A DNA stretch of 64,000 nt from Chitinophagaceae bacterium (GTDB lineage: Bacteria > Bacteroidota > Bacteroidia > Chitinophagales > Chitinophagaceae), in NCBI GenBank assembly GCA_023957575.1, contig JAMLGU010000002.1, positions 248,001-312,000 on the forward strand, in the 5' to 3' direction. Both the position numbers and the translations under genes were made by a program. Under the pieces are notes generated by a model that had not been told where the DNA came from, searched no databases, and was given only the letters and a program-made list of their open reading frames with translations. Within the stretch, counting starts at the first letter, position 1, and each line of letters starts with the position of its first letter. Positions 34,054-45,255 of the stretch are shown piece after piece.

Positions 34054-35247
34054 TTATAATATTGGATGTGGTTTGAATGTTTTGGTTCTATCAAATAAAT
34101 ATCTGTAAGTAATTAATTTCCTGCTTCGATAGGTACCCAGCGATTCTGCTACATTTATCATTTTGGGATTAAATTCACCAATCCACTGCATCTCATATTT
34201 ATCGTAAATGGGTTTGCCAATTATGTATTTACCGCCGGTGATGGTAATATCCTGAATGATTTTGGCGCCTTCCAATATCAGGTATGCGTCAGCGCCTTTA
34301 CCCTGAAACTCAGGAACCACTCCAAAGACTAACCCTACTATTTTATTGCACTTCTTCGTCTTTTTGTACCACAAAAATTTTAACTTGTCAATCAGCCCAA
34401 ATTTGCCATTCAGGTATTTAAACCACTGATTCAGGTCGGGCAGGCTCACCCAAATGCCAATTGGCTCACCTTTGTAGTAAATAATCCAGTTGATGCGGTC
34501 GTCCAGAACAGGCTTCATGGATTGAAACATCTTTAAAGTAACTTTTTCTTCTATTTGCTTTAGGCCACCGTGTCCGGCCCATGCTTTATTATAAACGATG
34601 GTAAAGTCCCGGGCATATTTCTCCAGATTGTTCTTTTTTATATTGTCGGATGAATAATTCGGGTCTTTGGATAATGCCGCATGCCTTTCGTAAAACTTTT
34701 CTTCAATCCGGTTTTTTACATCTAAAGAAAAACAAATCTGGTTGAAAAATGGCTCGAATCCAAAATTTTCAAAAAGTTCTTTATAATAAGGTTGGTTGTA
34801 GTTCATGCAGTAAAGAGGAGGTTCAAATCCTTCAACCAGCAATCCCCACCATTTGTCTCTTTCCCCAAAATTGATGGGGCCATCCATTGCGGTCATTCCC
34901 TTAGCCATCAGCCATTGTTTACCGGCATTTAATAACAGGTTGGCAGCATCCTGATCATTAATACAGTCAAAAAATCCAATACCGCCTACTGGTCCTTCAT
35001 CACCCTTTGTTTTATATTTGGTATTTACAAAGGCGGCAATTCTGCCGATAGGGCGATCGTTTTCATCTTTAAGAATCCACCTTTTAACTTCTCCAAAACG
35101 GAAAGCTTTGTTTTTTTTGGGGTCAAATACCTCCTGAACGTCTTTATCTAATGGTCGAATATAGTTTTTATCTTTCTTGTTGATAACGACATTAACCAAT
35201 ATAAAATCATTGGCGAGGGTTTCGTTTTTCACTTCATAAAGTTGCAT
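34054..35247 (-). CDS. acyltransferase-like (GNAT/YghO-type) protein
   Basis: 397 residues, no signal peptide. Two GNAT-like halves can be seen: the first with GRIAAFVNTKYKTKGDEGPV and GGIGFFDCINDQDAANLLL, the second with GEPIGIWVSLPDLNQ and a CoA-site-like VFGVVPEFQGKGADAYLI. It resembles the large YghO-type group of putative N-acyltransferases found in Bacteroidota. The substrate is unknown. It starts 2 bases after the stop of the L,D-transpeptidase gene and is co-transcribed with it. Confidence 0.7.
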   Translation of the reverse strand: MQLYEVKNETLANDFILVNVVINKKDKNYIRPLDKDVQEVFDPKKNKAFRFGEVKRWILKDENDRPIGRIAAFVNTKYKTKGDEGPVGGIGFFDCINDQDAANLLLNAGKQWLMAKGMTAMDGPINFGERDKWWGLLVEGFEPPLYCMNYNQPYYKELFENFGFEPFFNQICFSLDVKNRIEEKFYERHAALSKDPNYSSDNIKKNNLEKYARDFTIVYNKAWAGHGGLKQIEEKVTLKMFQSMKPVLDDRINWIIYYKGEPIGIWVSLPDLNQWFKYLNGKFGLIDKLKFLWYKKTKKCNKIVGLVFGVVPEFQGKGADAYLILEGAKIIQDITITGGKYIIGKPIYDKYEMQWIGEFNPKMINVAESLGTYRSRKLITYRYLFDRTKTFKPHPIL

Positions 35248-35249
35248 AA

Positions 35250-37094
35250 TTATTTCTTCTTTTTATGATCGGATGAGTCTGTGTTCTTATGAATTTTTGG
35301 CTGACTGTCTTTTTCTAATTTATCTTTTTTATTAATTTCTTCAGTTTTCTTAATAATTATACTGTCTTTTTTGGGTTTTATCTCAGTCTTTTTACCGGTA
35401 CTGTCCTTTTTTATGGTAGGCAAATGTTTAGTTCTGGTTGTTTTATAACTGTTTAAAAACATTTTTTTTGCCATCACCTCATCATGCCCGTAGATATCTT
35501 CTCTGAAATTCAAAATACTACTGTCATTTACCCATGCAGTGAAATAGGTAATCAAAACAGGAATGGGCCGTTTTATGGGTACAAATTTTTCTTTCCCGCT
35601 TCTCATGGTAGAGTCAATAATCTTTGAACTCCACTTGGCTGTATCGTTTAAAACATATTTTGCGAGTTTTGCAGGCTCTTTAAGTCGCACACACCCATGG
35701 CTAAAATACCTTTTATCCCTGTTGAAAAGACTTTTGGCAGGAGAATCATGAAAATATATATTATAACTATTTGGGAATAAGAATTTAATCAATCCCAAAG
35801 AATTCCAGGGGCCGGGTTTTTGCCTTACAGAACCATTATTGTAAAACTCATAATGATTGCGTGCCATATATCCGGCACCTTTGGGGATGATTTCTTTTTT
35901 GGAAATACTGGGCGGCACATTCCAATAAGGGCTAAATACGACTGTTTTTAAATTTCCGGTAAAAACGGTAGTGCTGGTGCCTTCTTTGCCCACCACTACA
36001 TCCATATCCCATACCGGCCTGCCCTTTTCATATACATGTAGTTTAAATTCGGGAATATTTACCAAAATAGCTTTTCCCGAGTCCTTAGTTTCGGTGGGTA
36101 TCCAGCGCATGCGCTCCATATTGATAAGTATCTGCTGAATCCTTTCTTCTACCTTGGCGTTTAGGTCTTTAATGAAAGTTTGACCTGCGGTGCCATCAGG
36201 CTTATAACCATAAACTTTTTTAGCATTATTTACGGCGCTTACCAGCACATCGTCATATACTTTCGTCATTAGACTGTCTTCCTGCTCCAGAAAACCTTCT
36301 GCTTTCAATCTTTTCTTCAGTTTTTTTACAGCGTCGTCCTCATAGCCTTTCTTCATGACTTCCACCTTGCTGTTGACGATTGGCCATCCTCCACTATCTT
36401 TTATAGCTTTATATTGTTTAAGCGCTTCTCTCAATTTTTTATACTGACTGTTCACGGGTGCATTGGCATCTGCAAACTGCGCTTCTTTGTTTAGTACAAG
36501 GTTAGTCATTTCATCAACCGTTAGCCTTTTTCTGGGGATGTACCACTCCAATGATTTCATGTCAAAATCAGGATCGTATGCGTAAGCATTGTCGGCATAT
36601 TTGTACAGAGATTTTGTCAGATCCATCTCTAATTTTCGATAGACAGAGTCGTTTTTCGCCCTGAGCGTATCAATTCTTATTAATTGTTCCATTTTGTTTG
36701 CAAGCCTCGCATCATACACGGTAGAGTCTCCGGAATAGTTAACATAGTTTTTGAGCATATTCCAGAAGGAGCGTGTATGCTCAGGCATGCCTTCGCGCGA
36801 AAACCATGCAAACTGGTAATTCCGGCTGTTATAAAAACTTTTGATTCTGTCGGCAAGCGTATCACTTAGGTTGTTTTGGGCGAGATAATTGTTTACAACA
36901 GCGCTATCCATAAAAAAAGAATTGAATGAATTGCTGGTGTCAATGGTAATATCTACTTTGGTAACGGGTTTTTCCTCGCGAACTACTCTTTCCTTTTGCG
37001 CATGACTGTCATTGAAACTGTCGCAAGAAACGATTGTTACAATGATTGCGAGTAAAGAAATTATGTACGGGATTAGTCGGTTTATTTTTTTCAT
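35250..37094 (-). CDS. L,D-transpeptidase (YcbB-like) lipoprotein
   Basis: 614 residues with a lipoprotein signal (LLAIIVTIVSC, Cys near residue 24). A helical N-terminal region of about 270 residues contains a peptidoglycan-binding-like segment (KKLKKRLKAEGFLEQ), then the YkuD-type catalytic domain with GKEGTSTTVFTGNLK, YNIYFHDSPAK and the active-site SHGCVRLKEPAKLA. These enzymes make 3-3 crosslinks in peptidoglycan. The tail after the domain is an unusual Lys-rich disordered stretch of about 70 residues ending HKKKK. Confidence 0.9.
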   Translation of the reverse strand: MKKINRLIPYIISLLAIIVTIVSCDSFNDSHAQKERVVREEKPVTKVDITIDTSNSFNSFFMDSAVVNNYLAQNNLSDTLADRIKSFYNSRNYQFAWFSREGMPEHTRSFWNMLKNYVNYSGDSTVYDARLANKMEQLIRIDTLRAKNDSVYRKLEMDLTKSLYKYADNAYAYDPDFDMKSLEWYIPRKRLTVDEMTNLVLNKEAQFADANAPVNSQYKKLREALKQYKAIKDSGGWPIVNSKVEVMKKGYEDDAVKKLKKRLKAEGFLEQEDSLMTKVYDDVLVSAVNNAKKVYGYKPDGTAGQTFIKDLNAKVEERIQQILINMERMRWIPTETKDSGKAILVNIPEFKLHVYEKGRPVWDMDVVVGKEGTSTTVFTGNLKTVVFSPYWNVPPSISKKEIIPKGAGYMARNHYEFYNNGSVRQKPGPWNSLGLIKFLFPNSYNIYFHDSPAKSLFNRDKRYFSHGCVRLKEPAKLAKYVLNDTAKWSSKIIDSTMRSGKEKFVPIKRPIPVLITYFTAWVNDSSILNFREDIYGHDEVMAKKMFLNSYKTTRTKHLPTIKKDSTGKKTEIKPKKDSIIIKKTEEINKKDKLEKDSQPKIHKNTDSSDHKKKK

Positions 37095-37119
37095 AATGCC
37101 TTAGTACGAATATTACCTA

Positions 37120-37127
37120 CAAATATA
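37120..37127 (-). promoter_or_regulatory. -7 box upstream of the L,D-transpeptidase gene
   Basis: Minus strand TATATTTG, 25 bases before the start codon; no clear -33 element. Confidence 0.45.
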
Positions 37128-37230
37128 GGATTTCATAGAAAATAATAATGTATTTTTCACACATTATACACTTGCGTATTCAAAGAAGAATAAATATTCA
37201 AATTATGTAATCAATATTGAACATAAACCT

Positions 37231-37238
37231 TAATTTTG
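37231..37238 (+). promoter_or_regulatory. -7 box upstream of atpD
   Basis: TAATTTTG matches TAnnTTTG, 31 bases before the atpD start; -33 element not obvious. Confidence 0.45.
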
Positions 37239-37263
37239 CACCCTGAAATAACTCACCATTTAA

Positions 37264-38766
<1,503 letters not shown>

Positions 38767-38836
38767 CGAATTATTAATGATGGTTTGATGGAATAGAACA
38801 ACCTCAAACCTTAAACCTTGAACTTCAAACGTTATA

Positions 38837-39088
38837 ATGACTTTAGACATTCTTACTCCCGAAGGAAAAGTATTCAGCGATACGGTGTATGGCGTGCAGA
38901 TGCCGGGTGTAACCGGTTCATTTGAGGTGTTGGACAAACATGCTCCGCTAATTGCAGCCCTGTCAAAAGGTGTTTTGAAAATATTGAAAGACAAACAAAC
39001 TGAAAGTTCTTACGAAATTCAGGAAGGATTTGCAGAGGTACTGAACAATAAGGTTACTGTATTGGTAGAAGGGGCAAAAGAACTTTAG
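38837..39088 (+). CDS. atpC: F-type ATP synthase subunit epsilon, short form
   Basis: 83 residues, only the N-terminal beta-sandwich of epsilon: LDILTPEGKVFSDTVYGVQMPG, FEVLDKHAPLIAALSKGVLKI and a final EVLNNKVTVLVEGA strand. The C-terminal helical hairpin, which inhibits hydrolysis in E. coli, is absent. This short form is common in Bacteroidota. It follows atpD by 70 bases. Confidence 0.93.
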   Translation: MTLDILTPEGKVFSDTVYGVQMPGVTGSFEVLDKHAPLIAALSKGVLKILKDKQTESSYEIQEGFAEVLNNKVTVLVEGAKEL

Positions 39089-39113
39089 AATTTTACTTAT
39101 TAAGAAATATATC

Positions 39114-39142
39114 AACCGGTTGATTCTTCAGCCGGTTTTTTT
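39114..39142 (+). terminator. terminator after atpC
   Basis: AACCGG (39114-39119) and CCGGTT (39132-39137), with a further TGA/TCA pairing inside, followed by a run of T. Confidence 0.78.
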
Positions 39143-39277
39143 GTAAAAAAATTTATGGTACATAATAGTTTTTTTTGACTAAATCAAGTAGCTGATCGTC
39201 AATAAATTAGAAGGTAGAAGTTTTTTATTGGCATATTCGCCAACAAAAATTAACTTGCCTCGCAATTCAGTTTTAAA

Positions 39278-40300
39278 ATGAATAAAAACAAAACAGGTAT
39301 TTTCATTCTTGCTATTGCAGCGATAGTAGTGGTATTTTTTGGGTACAAATTTTTTGGACCTGCGGCCAACAAGCCAGAAAAAGGGTATCTGTATGTAAAA
39401 ACCGGCTCTAATCTTCAGGATTTGAAACAACAATTATTGGATGATAAAGTTTTGAAAAACCTGACCTGGTTCAATATCACTTCCAAATTCCTGAAAATAC
39501 AAAATGCACGACCCGGAAGGTACAAAATTTCGGAAGGTATGAGTATGGTGAACCTTGTACGGATGTTGAGAAACGGTAAGCAAACACCGGTTGATTTTGT
39601 GGTTACAAAAATCAGAACCCGTGAACAACTGGCTTCAAAACTTGGAAAGGAGTTTGAATTCGATTCTCTGGCTGCTATTTCTTTTTTAAATAATAATGAT
39701 TCTTTACGAGCTTATGATTTAGACTCCAATACGGCAATGGCGGCAGTGTTGCCTCTTACTTATCAGTCAAAATGGAATACGACACCCGGAGCCGTTTTTG
39801 ATAAATTTTACAACGCTTATAAAATTTTCTGGAACAATGAAAGAAAGGAAAAGGCTGCAAAGAAAGGGCTTACGGTGAATCAGGTAGTAACTATTGCCTC
39901 CATCATAGATGAAGAAACCAACGCCAAAGCCGAAAAGCCCACTATTGCCAGTGTATATCTCAACCGGATTAACAAAGGGATGCCATTGCAGGCCGACCCG
40001 ACTGTGAAGTTTGCGCTAAATGACTTTAGTATAAAAAGAGTGTTGTTTAAACATTTGCAAGTTGTTTCACCATACAATACTTACAAAAACAGAGGACTCC
40101 CCCCTGGGCCGATTTGTACTCCTCAGGAAGCAACGATTGATGATGTGCTAAATGCTCCCGAAACAGATTATCTTTATTTCGTGGCCAGCCCTGCTTTTGA
40201 TGGCACACACAAATTCAGCAGTACATATACCGAGCATCAAAAACTGGCTACCGAATATCAAAAAGCATTGGATGAAAGATTCAAAGTGACAAAAAACTAA
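39278..40300 (+). CDS. mltG: endolytic murein transglycosylase MltG
   Basis: 340 residues: one N-terminal membrane helix (IFILAIAAIVVVFFGYKFF), a LysM-like segment (GYLYVKTGSNLQDLKQQL) and the YceG/MltG catalytic domain with ASIIDEETNAKAEKPTIASV (catalytic Glu) and YLNRINKGMPLQADPTVKFAL, then SPYNTYKNRGLPPGPICTPQ. It cuts nascent glycan strands during elongation. The BrkB-like gene starts 8 bases later. Confidence 0.95.
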   Translation: MNKNKTGIFILAIAAIVVVFFGYKFFGPAANKPEKGYLYVKTGSNLQDLKQQLLDDKVLKNLTWFNITSKFLKIQNARPGRYKISEGMSMVNLVRMLRNGKQTPVDFVVTKIRTREQLASKLGKEFEFDSLAAISFLNNNDSLRAYDLDSNTAMAAVLPLTYQSKWNTTPGAVFDKFYNAYKIFWNNERKEKAAKKGLTVNQVVTIASIIDEETNAKAEKPTIASVYLNRINKGMPLQADPTVKFALNDFSIKRVLFKHLQVVSPYNTYKNRGLPPGPICTPQEATIDDVLNAPETDYLYFVASPAFDGTHKFSSTYTEHQKLATEYQKALDERFKVTKN

Positions 40301-40308
40301 CTTTGGAT

Positions 40309-41274
40309 ATGAATTTCTTTTTAAATATAAAAAATTCATTTCTCCAATCCTCTGTCATTAAGCTTTTGGTAGCTTATGCCAGAAAGACGACTATTCCTGG
40401 TTATCGAAAGGTATCGGTTTATGATACGGTTGCCCGATATTTTAGTTTGGTAAAAGAAGATGATATTGTAGAAAGGGCTTCTGCCATTTCCTTCAATTTT
40501 GCAATGGCCATTCCGCCGACTATTATTTTTTTATTTACACTTATTCCTTTTTTCCCCATCAATAAAGAGTTTATCAATGAAATTTATGGGTTGATTATGA
40601 GCGTTATTCCGGGCGAGCGAAATTATACAGCCATCATTGATTTCTTAAATGATTTTTTAAACAACCCCAGAAACGGTCTGTTGTCCTTTGGTTTTTTATT
40701 ATCGTTATTCTTTTCTTCCAATGCAATCATGGGTGTAATGCGTTCTTTTGATAAAGACTTTCCAGGATTTATTAAAAGAAAGGGTTTTCAAAAAAGGTGG
40801 GCTGCCATAAAGATTACATTGGTTCTTTTTGTGTTGTTTTTTCTTTGCATTGCATTGATGATAGCACAGGGCGTGGTATTAGAATGGATAGGTGTAAAAA
40901 ATGAATTTGTAAGAAACCTTATCGGTTATTCCAGATGGTTGTTAATCATTCTTTTGTTCATGGCCATCATCTCCTATATTTACAGAGCGGCCCCATCCGT
41001 ACACAAAAAATGGAAATTCATTACTCCCGGCGGCATTTTATCCACTTGTCTGATGGCTGCATTTGCCTTCGGTTTTTCCTGGTGGGTGAGCCAGTTTAAC
41101 AGCTATAACAAACTTTATGGCTCCATTGGTACGATACTGATTGTATTGGTTTTAATTTATTTCAATTCATTGGTATTGTTGATTGGCTTTGAAGTAAATG
41201 TAAGTATCAACTCATTGGCTGAAGGGCAAGCGGAAAAAATGAAATCAGACAGGAATAATTTAGTTGAAGGTTAA
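40309..41274 (+). CDS. YihY/BrkB-family membrane protein
   Basis: 321 residues from the ATG at 40309. Six membrane helices are visible (for example FNFAMAIPPTIIFLFTLIPFF, LLSFGFLLSLFFSSNAIMGVM and IGTILIVLVLIYFNSLVLLIGFE). The RASAISFNFAMA and NSLVLLIGFEVN segments match the YihY/BrkB (formerly 'ribonuclease BN') family. Biochemical role uncertain. It overlaps the convergent TrmH-type gene by 4 bases. Confidence 0.9.
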   Translation: MNFFLNIKNSFLQSSVIKLLVAYARKTTIPGYRKVSVYDTVARYFSLVKEDDIVERASAISFNFAMAIPPTIIFLFTLIPFFPINKEFINEIYGLIMSVIPGERNYTAIIDFLNDFLNNPRNGLLSFGFLLSLFFSSNAIMGVMRSFDKDFPGFIKRKGFQKRWAAIKITLVLFVLFFLCIALMIAQGVVLEWIGVKNEFVRNLIGYSRWLLIILLFMAIISYIYRAAPSVHKKWKFITPGGILSTCLMAAFAFGFSWWVSQFNSYNKLYGSIGTILIVLVLIYFNSLVLLIGFEVNVSINSLAEGQAEKMKSDRNNLVEG

Positions 41275-41849
41275 ATTATTCCCCATTCTTTTTGTAAAGC
41301 TGCTTTATAGTCGTCTATATATGTTTTGTTATAATGCCCTACAAGGTTTCTTTGCCTGAAAGCTTCATAAAGAGTGACTGCACAGGCCACGCTTATATTT
41401 AATGATTGTATGATGCCAGCCTGAGGAATTACAAAATTGCCATCGGCCAGGGCCCTGATTTCCTCACTCACACCGCTATGTTCGTTCCCGAATACAAGCG
41501 CTACGCTTTGTGTTAAATCCATTTTGTACAAATCAACCGCATCGCTGCTCAGATGGGTTGTGAATACTTTCTGATATCTGTTTTTTAAAATTTTGAAACA
41601 TTCTTCTGCATTGGCAAACTGATGAATACTCAGCCATTTTGCAGCGCTGGAACTGCTTCTGGGTCCCCATTTTTTATGTCTTGGAATTTTTGTATTCAAA
41701 ATGTAAATATCCTGCACGCCCACCGAATCGCAGGTGCGCATGACCGCAGAAATATTATGCGGATCAAATACGTTTTCGAGCACAATTGCCAAATCCTGCT
41801 GCCGCCGTGCAATTACATTTTTAAGTCTGGTTTTTCTTTCTTCCGTCAT
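41271..41849 (-). CDS. TrmH/SpoU-type RNA 2'-O-methyltransferase
   Basis: 192 residues with the SPOUT knot motifs: motif 1 VLENVFDPHNISAVMRTCDSVG, motif 2 VALVFGNEHSGVS and motif 3 IPQAGIIQSLNISVACAVTLYEA. It methylates a ribose 2'-OH in RNA with SAM; TrmH (tRNA Gm18) is the closest by motif. The heparinase-like gene ends 13 bases upstream on the same strand. Confidence 0.92.
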   Translation of the reverse strand: MTEERKTRLKNVIARRQQDLAIVLENVFDPHNISAVMRTCDSVGVQDIYILNTKIPRHKKWGPRSSSSAAKWLSIHQFANAEECFKILKNRYQKVFTTHLSSDAVDLYKMDLTQSVALVFGNEHSGVSEEIRALADGNFVIPQAGIIQSLNISVACAVTLYEAFRQRNLVGHYNKTYIDDYKAALQKEWGII

Positions 41850-41862
41850 TTCCCCAAATTAA

Positions 41863-43758
41863 TTAATCTTTTGGCCAATTGATTAATGATTGCACATTAT
41901 AGTTTATATCAATCAAATTTCTTTCGGGCGATAAAAAAACATTAAAACTTTCAGTTGCTCCTGCCGGTAAATTCGATTCAAACCCAATCAATATTGTTCC
42001 CGGGTTAGGAGCATCGAAAGAGTTGGGTGAAACGGTTGACCAGGTTTTTAGTGTAAAGGCTCTGGAGGAATTGACTTTAACGTATATTTTTTTAGATCCT
42101 TTGGTGAGCAAAATGGTAGAATTGTCCACAATCGTAGCTGTGGCAGTGGTGAGCATTGTCCAGCGCAGGGTAGTGGCGGTAGCTCCGGTTTTTACTTCAT
42201 CCCTAACTAATACGTATTTTTCATTCATTATAGCCACTCCTCGTTTTGCCTCGGCAATTTGCCCCTGATAAACACCCGAAAGATCGCTGACGGCATTCAT
42301 AAACAAAGAATTGGATGAATAGGAGCTAAGCGGAGCAGTACCTTTTACTATCTGATATTGGTTGTTAAAACTAAGCGTATTATGTGCAAGATTATTATAC
42401 CTGAATATCGTCCAACGTTGTGAATTCTGATTCATGTTCCACAGGTCAACTCCCTGAGATTCCAGCGAATTGTAATCCTGCATACCAAAATCGCTTGCCC
42501 ATCGTTCGCCATCAGCATCCATCACAAAGGAGCCTACATCTAAATGGCCGTGGCTGGCGGAGGGTGTGCCACATTTCAATCCAAGAAAAATAGCATTGGG
42601 GTCAGTCCAGGAACTGCGCATTATGGCAACGGGGTTTTCACCTCTGCCTGCCCACATTTTTTTTGAAGGTATTGGTAGGCCATTCATTGTTTTTCCTTTT
42701 GCCCAAACAAGCAAGGCGGGTAAACTACGATCGCCTGCTAATGCTGATGCAGAGGATTTTGATAAAAGCTCTTTTTCAAAATACAACAATGACAGATCAT
42801 TGAGTTTGTCGGCAAACCAATACATGGCAGGTTGCACAGCGCCTTTTAATCCTGCATCCGAATAATTAAATGCGTTTCCTGACGGTCCGACCATATTCAA
42901 TAGATATGATGCTGTTTTCATAAATCCGAGTAAGGCTGAAAGGTCATAATTTGTCTTTTTAAATTTTTCATAAGCATCTATAAACAACACATTGAAGGTG
43001 GTGCCATAGCTCCAATAACCATATCCTTCGGGGTAAGCGCCATCAGGATTGTACATGTTCATTACATAAGGTAGTGATTCAACAGCTCTCTTCATAACCA
43101 TTTCAGCCGTGTCTTTATAGTTTTCGTAAATGGCTAAAGCTCCATACGACAAACCGGCATGGCACACCTGATTCCAATTATTAGTTCCCTTTATCCACCA
43201 ATGACTTCCAGTGTATGAAGGTTCAATGCCCTTTTTTATGATGGCCGATTGGATGGTCTTTCTGGTCTCGGGCGAAAGTTTTTCATACAACCAGTCATAT
43301 CCGATGGCTAATCCCAAAGTCATTTCGGCAACATCCAAAAAATGAGAGGGATTCCAGTCTGTGAAATTGGAGACATTCAGCATTTCCTGTTGTGCACGCA
43401 GATAGTACTTGTCATTTTTGGTCATTCGCCAACTGTATGACAGAAAAAAGATACGGCGGATTGCCTCGCGCGACACGCCCAAAAGTCTTCGACCGGTGAG
43501 TACCCGCTCCAATACCGGTAGGCTAATCATCTTGTCGCTTTCGGCTATTATGACGTCATGTACTTTTTTTAATAAGGCATCAGAGGAAATGCTTTGCAGA
43601 ATCTGGCTTTCTTCATTTTTCAAAAGAAGTATTCTGGGATGTCCGGTATTGGCTTCTTCAGGTATTTCGGGAGTTGCTGTGGCTCCATTGACCGTTTTTT
43701 TACTACAGCCAATTATGATAATGACAAATGAGAAGAGCAAAAGTGGCAATCTGTACAT
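41863..43758 (-). CDS. heparinase II/III-like lipoprotein
   Basis: 631 residues with a lipoprotein signal (SFVIIIIGC, Cys near residue 18). An alpha/alpha-toroid N-terminal half (AQQEMLNVSNFTDWNPSHFLDVAEMTLGLAIGYDWLYE...) is followed by a beta-sandwich half with GTPSASHGHLDVGSFVMDADGERWASDFGM, a heparinase II/III signature (His and the GSF/D.G block). It is likely a polysaccharide lyase; substrate unknown. No other lyase or sulfatase genes are close. Confidence 0.85.
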   Translation of the reverse strand: MYRLPLLLFSFVIIIIGCSKKTVNGATATPEIPEEANTGHPRILLLKNEESQILQSISSDALLKKVHDVIIAESDKMISLPVLERVLTGRRLLGVSREAIRRIFFLSYSWRMTKNDKYYLRAQQEMLNVSNFTDWNPSHFLDVAEMTLGLAIGYDWLYEKLSPETRKTIQSAIIKKGIEPSYTGSHWWIKGTNNWNQVCHAGLSYGALAIYENYKDTAEMVMKRAVESLPYVMNMYNPDGAYPEGYGYWSYGTTFNVLFIDAYEKFKKTNYDLSALLGFMKTASYLLNMVGPSGNAFNYSDAGLKGAVQPAMYWFADKLNDLSLLYFEKELLSKSSASALAGDRSLPALLVWAKGKTMNGLPIPSKKMWAGRGENPVAIMRSSWTDPNAIFLGLKCGTPSASHGHLDVGSFVMDADGERWASDFGMQDYNSLESQGVDLWNMNQNSQRWTIFRYNNLAHNTLSFNNQYQIVKGTAPLSSYSSNSLFMNAVSDLSGVYQGQIAEAKRGVAIMNEKYVLVRDEVKTGATATTLRWTMLTTATATIVDNSTILLTKGSKKIYVKVNSSRAFTLKTWSTVSPNSFDAPNPGTILIGFESNLPAGATESFNVFLSPERNLIDINYNVQSLINWPKD

Positions 43759-43947
43759 ACTTTATGTTTTTTGCAAGTTAGTACAAACAATATAAATGGG
43801 GAACTTATGGGCTGAAAATTAGATTTTAAAGAAGCGCATTGTAAAATTTACATGAATGTTGGCTTTGCCTTGCCGCTTATTATCTGGAAATTTCGTCATT
43901 ACAGAAAAATTATTAATTCTTATTGGTTTATTTCCTAAATTCACAAT

Positions 43948-44526
43948 ATGAATCTTGATGTTCAGTCAATTACTGCGGCTGCTTTGGGTATTGCATTAGC
44001 TGCCTGTTGCGGTTTCAGAGTGTTTGTTCCGATGTTAGTAGCCGGCCTGGCCAGTAGGTTTCATGTCTTTAATTTTTCTGATAGCTTTTCCTGGCTTTCT
44101 TCCACTCCCGCATTGATTGCATTGGGCGCCGCTACTATTACGGAGATTGCGGGCTACTATGTGCCATTTATAGACAATATATTAGATACCATTTCTGCTC
44201 CGCTTGCAGCAGTGGCAGGCACCTTATTGGCTACTTCGGTAATGCCAATTGACAATGAATGGATGAAATGGATTATCGGTATCGTTGCCGGCGGGGGAGG
44301 AGCAGGTTTGGTTTCTTCGGGAACAGGGTTTTTGAGGTTGTTGAGCAGTAAAACCACTTTGGGTACCGGTAATGCAGTAGTGGCCACAGGCGAAAATACG
44401 GCAGCTGTGGGAGGCTCTATTTTAGCATTTATAATACCAATAGTAATGGCTGCAATATTTTTATTGCTGTCTTTTTGGATTTTGAAGACAATCTATAACA
44501 GTTTTGTAAAGAAGAAAGTCACTTAA
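43948..44526 (+). CDS. DUF4126 membrane protein
   Basis: 192 residues, four to five hydrophobic helices. The start (SITAALGIALAACCGFRVFVPMLVAGLASRF) and GYYVPFIDNILDTISAPLAAVAGTLL match DUF4126. Function unknown. Its stop overlaps that of convergent mnmD by 3 bases. Confidence 0.85.
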   Translation: MNLDVQSITAAALGIALAACCGFRVFVPMLVAGLASRFHVFNFSDSFSWLSSTPALIALGAATITEIAGYYVPFIDNILDTISAPLAAVAGTLLATSVMPIDNEWMKWIIGIVAGGGGAGLVSSGTGFLRLLSSKTTLGTGNAVVATGENTAAVGGSILAFIIPIVMAAIFLLLSFWILKTIYNSFVKKKVT

Positions 44527-45206
44527 ATTTTTATCGCTCTGGTAATTTCTCTTTTTCCCGGCGGACCGGGCAGTTTTGTTACTGAAAATCCTGCATTTTC
44601 TAACCGTTTCCGTACAATGGATTTGGAACAGTAGGTTACAAGTACACCACATTTATTTAAGAAGTGAAAAACCTTTTTAAAAACTTCTTCTGTCCAAAGT
44701 TCGGGTTGGTCTTCGGGAGCAAAAGCATCAAAATAAACAACATCGAAACCTTCTCTTGAGATAAATGATTGAAAATCAGTATTAATTTTCAACAAGTTAA
44801 AAAAATCAGTGATTTGAATTTCCTCATTCCAGGTAGCGGTCATTATTTTGTAATATAATTTTTCTTCGACAAGAATTTGGGCAAAGTTGAGTCTGTTATA
44901 TACTTCCTTTGATAAGGGATATAAATCAATAGATTGATATTCAATATTTAATGCAAAATTTTTTGCAAAAGTTGCAGTTAATAAGGCATTTAAACCGGTG
45001 CCAAAGCCTACTTCAAATATCCTGATATTTGTATTGCCCGGAAATTTCTCAGCATACCAATTAAGCCCGGCACTTATAAAAACATGGTTTGATTCCTGAA
45101 TGGCACCTTTGGTTGAATGAAAGGTTACTGAACTGTTGTTTATTTGAATGGTGTGGCTATTGTCATCGGTATTGATGATTTTATATTCAGGCGTTGTGCT
45201 GATCAT
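44523..45206 (-). CDS. mnmD: tRNA mnm5s2U34 methyltransferase MnmD
   Basis: 227 residues, SAM-dependent methyltransferase for the last step of mnm5s2U34 in tRNA, in the stand-alone form (MnmC split). Signatures: VFISAGLNWY, the SAM-binding EVGFGTGLNALL, and VVYFDAFAPEDQPELWTEEVFK, which is diagnostic of MnmC/MnmD. C-terminal PGPPGKREITRA matches as well. Confidence 0.93.
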   Translation of the reverse strand: MISTTPEYKIINTDDNSHTIQINNSSVTFHSTKGAIQESNHVFISAGLNWYAEKFPGNTNIRIFEVGFGTGLNALLTATFAKNFALNIEYQSIDLYPLSKEVYNRLNFAQILVEEKLYYKIMTATWNEEIQITDFFNLLKINTDFQSFISREGFDVVYFDAFAPEDQPELWTEEVFKKVFHFLNKCGVLVTYCSKSIVRKRLENAGFSVTKLPGPPGKREITRAIKI

Positions 45207-45255
45207 TTTCTTTGCAAAAGAAATTCAACTTTTTAGTCAATAAAAATATAAAAAG

